From CAIQQQ01 sp040399685 (GTDB taxonomy: Bacteria; Pseudomonadota; Alphaproteobacteria; Acetobacterales; Acetobacteraceae), in contig JBBART010000018.1 of NCBI GenBank assembly GCA_040399685.1, positions 36,896 through 100,895 of the forward strand: 64,000 nt of DNA, in the 5' to 3' direction. The notes beneath the pieces were generated by a model. The model had not been told where the DNA came from. It did no database searches and saw only the letters and a program-made list of their open reading frames with translations. Both the position numbers and the translations under genes were made by a program. Position 1 is the first letter of the stretch. Every line of letters starts with the position of its first letter. Positions 61,945 to 64,000 of the stretch are shown here, in pieces.

Positions 61945-61950
61945 AGGGTA

Positions 61951-62079
61951 GGGGCTCTTTTTTGAAAAAAAGAACCAAAAAACTTCATGAATTCAAATGC
62001 ATGGCGCGGCAGATGCCGCGCCATGCACCGAAATGAATGGAAGTCTTTTTGCTTCTTTTTCTTCAGAAAAAGAAGATCT
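61951..62079. repeat. Composite AT-rich hairpin repeat, copy 3 (bidirectional terminator)
   Basis: This copy fills the gap between the convergent oxidoreductase and dehydratase genes, in the opposite orientation to copy 1. Hairpin B comes first (about 61953-61976). Next is a perfect 13-bp core hairpin at 61999-62026 (GCATGGCGCGGCA, 2-base loop, complement). Hairpin A is at 62052-62075 (CTTCTTTTTCT stem). It ends only a few bases from the dehydratase stop at 62080, so it should terminate both genes. Confidence 0.87.
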
Positions 62080-63798
62080 TCAAACCGCTTTTGCAGGCGG
62101 CCGGCAGAAGGCGAAGTCGCAGCCTTGGTCTGCCTGAGTCACCTGGTCCAGGAACAGGCGCAGGTAGCCACGCTCGGCACCTTCCGGTTCGGCGGGAGCC
62201 TTCCAGTGGCTGGCGCGCTCGGCCAACTCGGCGTCGCTCACCAGCAGGTCCAGCGTGCGGGCGGAGGCGTCCAGGCGGATGCGGTCGCCGTTGCGCACCA
62301 GGGCCAGCGGGCCGCCGATGGCGGCTTCGGGGGTGGCGTGCAGAACGATGGTGCCGAAGGCGGTGCCGCTCATGCGGGCGTCTGAGATGCGCAGCATGTC
62401 CTTCACGCCGGCGCGGGCGAGTTTGCGCGGGATGGGAATGTAGCCGGCTTCGGGCATGCCTGGCGCACCCTTGGGGCCGGCGTTGCGGAGCACAAGGACG
62501 TCGTCTGCCGTCACGTCCAGCGCGTCGTCGTCGATGCGGCTGGTCATGTCCTCGATGTTCTCGAACACCACGGCGCGGCCTTCATGCGTCATCAAGGCGG
62601 GCGTGGCGGCGGAGCGCTTCAGCAGGGCGCCGCCGGGGGCGAGGTTGCCGCGCAGCACCGCAAGGCCGCCGCCGGAATGGATGGGGGCTTCGCGGCTGCG
62701 GATCACGTCTTGCCCTGGCACGTATTCGGCGTTGGCCACCACGTCGGCAAGCGTGCCGCCGGCGACGCTGCGCTGGGAGGTGTCGATCAGCGGGCCGAGT
62801 TCGGCCAGCAGGCGCGGCATGCCGCCGGCCCAGTGGAAATGCTCCATGTAGTGATTGCCGGAGGGCTTGAGGTCCACCAGCACCGGCACGTCCAGCCCGA
62901 GGCGGTCGAAGTCCTCAAGGTCGATGTCGATGCCGAGGCGGCCGGCGATGGCGGTGAAGTGGATGAGGCCGTTGGTGGAGCCGCCGATCGCCTGCAACAC
63001 GGTGAGCGCGTTGGTGAAGGCTTGCTTGGTCATGATCTTGGCGGGCGTCATGCCGTCTTTCGCCAGGCGGATGGCGGCGGCGCCGGAGGCTTCGGCGGCG
63101 CGGATGCGGTCGGCATGGGTGGCGGGCACGGTGGCAGCACCTGGCAGGCACATGCCGAGGGCTTCAGTCATGCAGGCGATGGTGCTGGCGGTGCCCATCA
63201 CCATGCAGGTGCCCTTGGTGGGGGCCAGGCGGCCGCTGACTTCGTCCATTTCCTGCTCGGTCATCTCGCCGGCGCGGTGCTTGGCCCAAAGGCGGCGGCA
63301 GTCGGTGCAGGCGCCGAGGACTTCGCCCTTGTAGTGGCCGACCAGCATGGGGCCGGTGGGCAGCACGATGGCGGGGATGTTTGCGCTGGCGGCCCCCATC
63401 AGTTGGGCCGGGATGGTTTTGTCGCAGCCGCCGATGAGCACCACGGCGTCCATCGGCTGGGCGCGGATCATTTCCTCGGTGTCCAGCGCCATCAGGTTGC
63501 GCAGGAACATGCTGGTGGGGTGGGCGAAGCTCTCATGGATGGAGATGGTGGGGAATTCCATCGGCAGGCCGCCGGCCAGCATGACGCCGCGTTTGCAGGC
63601 CTCGATCAGATCCGGAACGTTGCCGTGGCAGGGATTGAAATCGGAGAATGTGTTGGTGATGCCGATGATGGGGCGGTCCAGCGCGTCATCCGAATAGCCC
63701 ATGGCCTTGATGAAGGCGCGGCGGAGGAACAGCGAGAAGCCGGCATCGCCGTAGCTGGTCAGGCCTTTGCGCAGGCCTGTTGGCGTTGTGTCGGTCAT
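62080..63798 (-). CDS. IlvD/Edd family dehydratase (sugar-acid dehydratase-like or DHAD)
   Basis: 572 residues from ATG 63798 with a GGGAG ribosome-binding site. The three cysteines of the [2Fe-2S] site are in DFNPCHGN, LIGGCDKTIPAQ and TKGTCMVMGTAST. SISDARMSG-like ISDARMSGTAFGT is present near the end. The GACTDCRRLWAKHRAGEMTEQEMDEVSGRLAPTKG stretch looks closer to sugar-acid (arabonate, xylonate, gluconate) dehydratases than to the biosynthetic dihydroxyacid dehydratase, and the C-terminus FCRPP is unusual. Both activities are possible; neighbours do not decide. Confidence 0.88.
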   Translation of the reverse strand: MTDTTPTGLRKGLTSYGDAGFSLFLRRAFIKAMGYSDDALDRPIIGITNTFSDFNPCHGNVPDLIEACKRGVMLAGGLPMEFPTISIHESFAHPTSMFLRNLMALDTEEMIRAQPMDAVVLIGGCDKTIPAQLMGAASANIPAIVLPTGPMLVGHYKGEVLGACTDCRRLWAKHRAGEMTEQEMDEVSGRLAPTKGTCMVMGTASTIACMTEALGMCLPGAATVPATHADRIRAAEASGAAAIRLAKDGMTPAKIMTKQAFTNALTVLQAIGGSTNGLIHFTAIAGRLGIDIDLEDFDRLGLDVPVLVDLKPSGNHYMEHFHWAGGMPRLLAELGPLIDTSQRSVAGGTLADVVANAEYVPGQDVIRSREAPIHSGGGLAVLRGNLAPGGALLKRSAATPALMTHEGRAVVFENIEDMTSRIDDDALDVTADDVLVLRNAGPKGAPGMPEAGYIPIPRKLARAGVKDMLRISDARMSGTAFGTIVLHATPEAAIGGPLALVRNGDRIRLDASARTLDLLVSDAELAERASHWKAPAEPEGAERGYLRLFLDQVTQADQGCDFAFCRPPAKAV

Positions 63799-63861
63799 GG
63801 CGGTCTCTCCCAGTTTTGAGAAAGATTAGAGGGTGTCAGGCGTTTAGGGGAGGCATCTGGC

Positions 63862-63955
63862 AGGAAGATCTTCTTTTTCTGAAGAAAAAGAAGCAAAAAG
63901 ACTTTCATCCATTTAGAGCGCGTTGACATTCAGCATGTCCAGATAAACGCACTGA
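63862..63955. repeat. Composite AT-rich hairpin repeat, copy 4 (partial or diverged)
   Basis: Upstream of the dehydratase gene. Hairpin A (63870-63893) and its flanks match copy 1 almost exactly. The core begins like copy 2 (CATTTAGAGCGCGTT and a later ATAAACGC), but it does not close into a clear hairpin, and hairpin B is not seen before the window ends at 64000. It may end a gene just outside the window. Nothing else is recognisable in 63799-64000. Confidence 0.7.
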
Positions 63956-64000
63956 CGACGGATAGCATGGACATGAATGACCGAGATGTCTGCTCGTAGC

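Overview
This is a GC-rich chromosomal window from an alphaproteobacterium, most likely Acetobacteraceae or a near relative. That placement is inferred from gene content, from the permease-ATPase fusion in the branched-chain amino acid transporter, and from AT-rich composite terminator repeats between genes; no 16S rRNA or other phylogenetic marker is present. I see no tRNA, rRNA or CRISPR array.

Layout. (1) 3-4547, plus strand: the end of one oligopeptide-type (family 5) substrate-binding protein, a complete paralogue, and a CocE/S15-type hydrolase. (2) 4548-20600: an accessory, IS-rich, light-related region. It holds a BLUF blue-light sensor, an IS630 remnant, a GH8 glycanase with a DUF2939-like partner, a degenerate GGDEF-EAL membrane protein, an IS3-family element, and a minus-strand operon running from a rhodopsin of the xanthorhodopsin type through crtE, crtI, crtB and crtY to blh. 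A small fasciclin (FAS1) gene lies upstream of the rhodopsin, and a second, decayed IS3 element closes the region. The operon encodes every step from C5 prenyl units to retinal plus the opsin, so it should suffice for a light-driven proton pump. (3) 20692-31420: a CoA-transferase/enoyl-CoA hydratase pair, a beta-lactamase-fold hydrolase, a DUF4188 protein, and the methylcitrate cycle (prpD-prpC-prpB, then prpE) with a divergent LysR regulator. (4) 31562-37830: a branched-chain amino acid ABC importer (SBP, LivH, fused LivM-LivG, LivF) followed by a TPR/glycosyltransferase-like protein. (5) 37822-39107: a PIG-V-like membrane glycosyltransferase with a coupled 54-residue membrane protein. (6) 39211-45933: a sugar ABC importer plus a GH31 glucosidase, preceded by a palindromic operator candidate. 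(7) 45977-49465: a NitT/TauT-type ABC importer with a proline-iminopeptidase-like hydrolase. (8) 49592-61944: acyl-CoA dehydrogenase, mmsB, acyl-CoA synthetase, a DUF4170-like protein, isovaleryl-CoA dehydrogenase, methylcrotonyl-CoA carboxylase and a large indolepyruvate:ferredoxin-type oxidoreductase. (9) 62080-63798: an IlvD/Edd-family dehydratase.

The metabolic parts fit together: the liv importer brings in leucine and valine, region 8 degrades them, and the propionyl-CoA from valine can enter the methylcitrate cycle of region 3. Four copies (one apparently partial) of a composite AT-rich hairpin repeat mark gene ends in the metabolic half and are absent from the light-related region.
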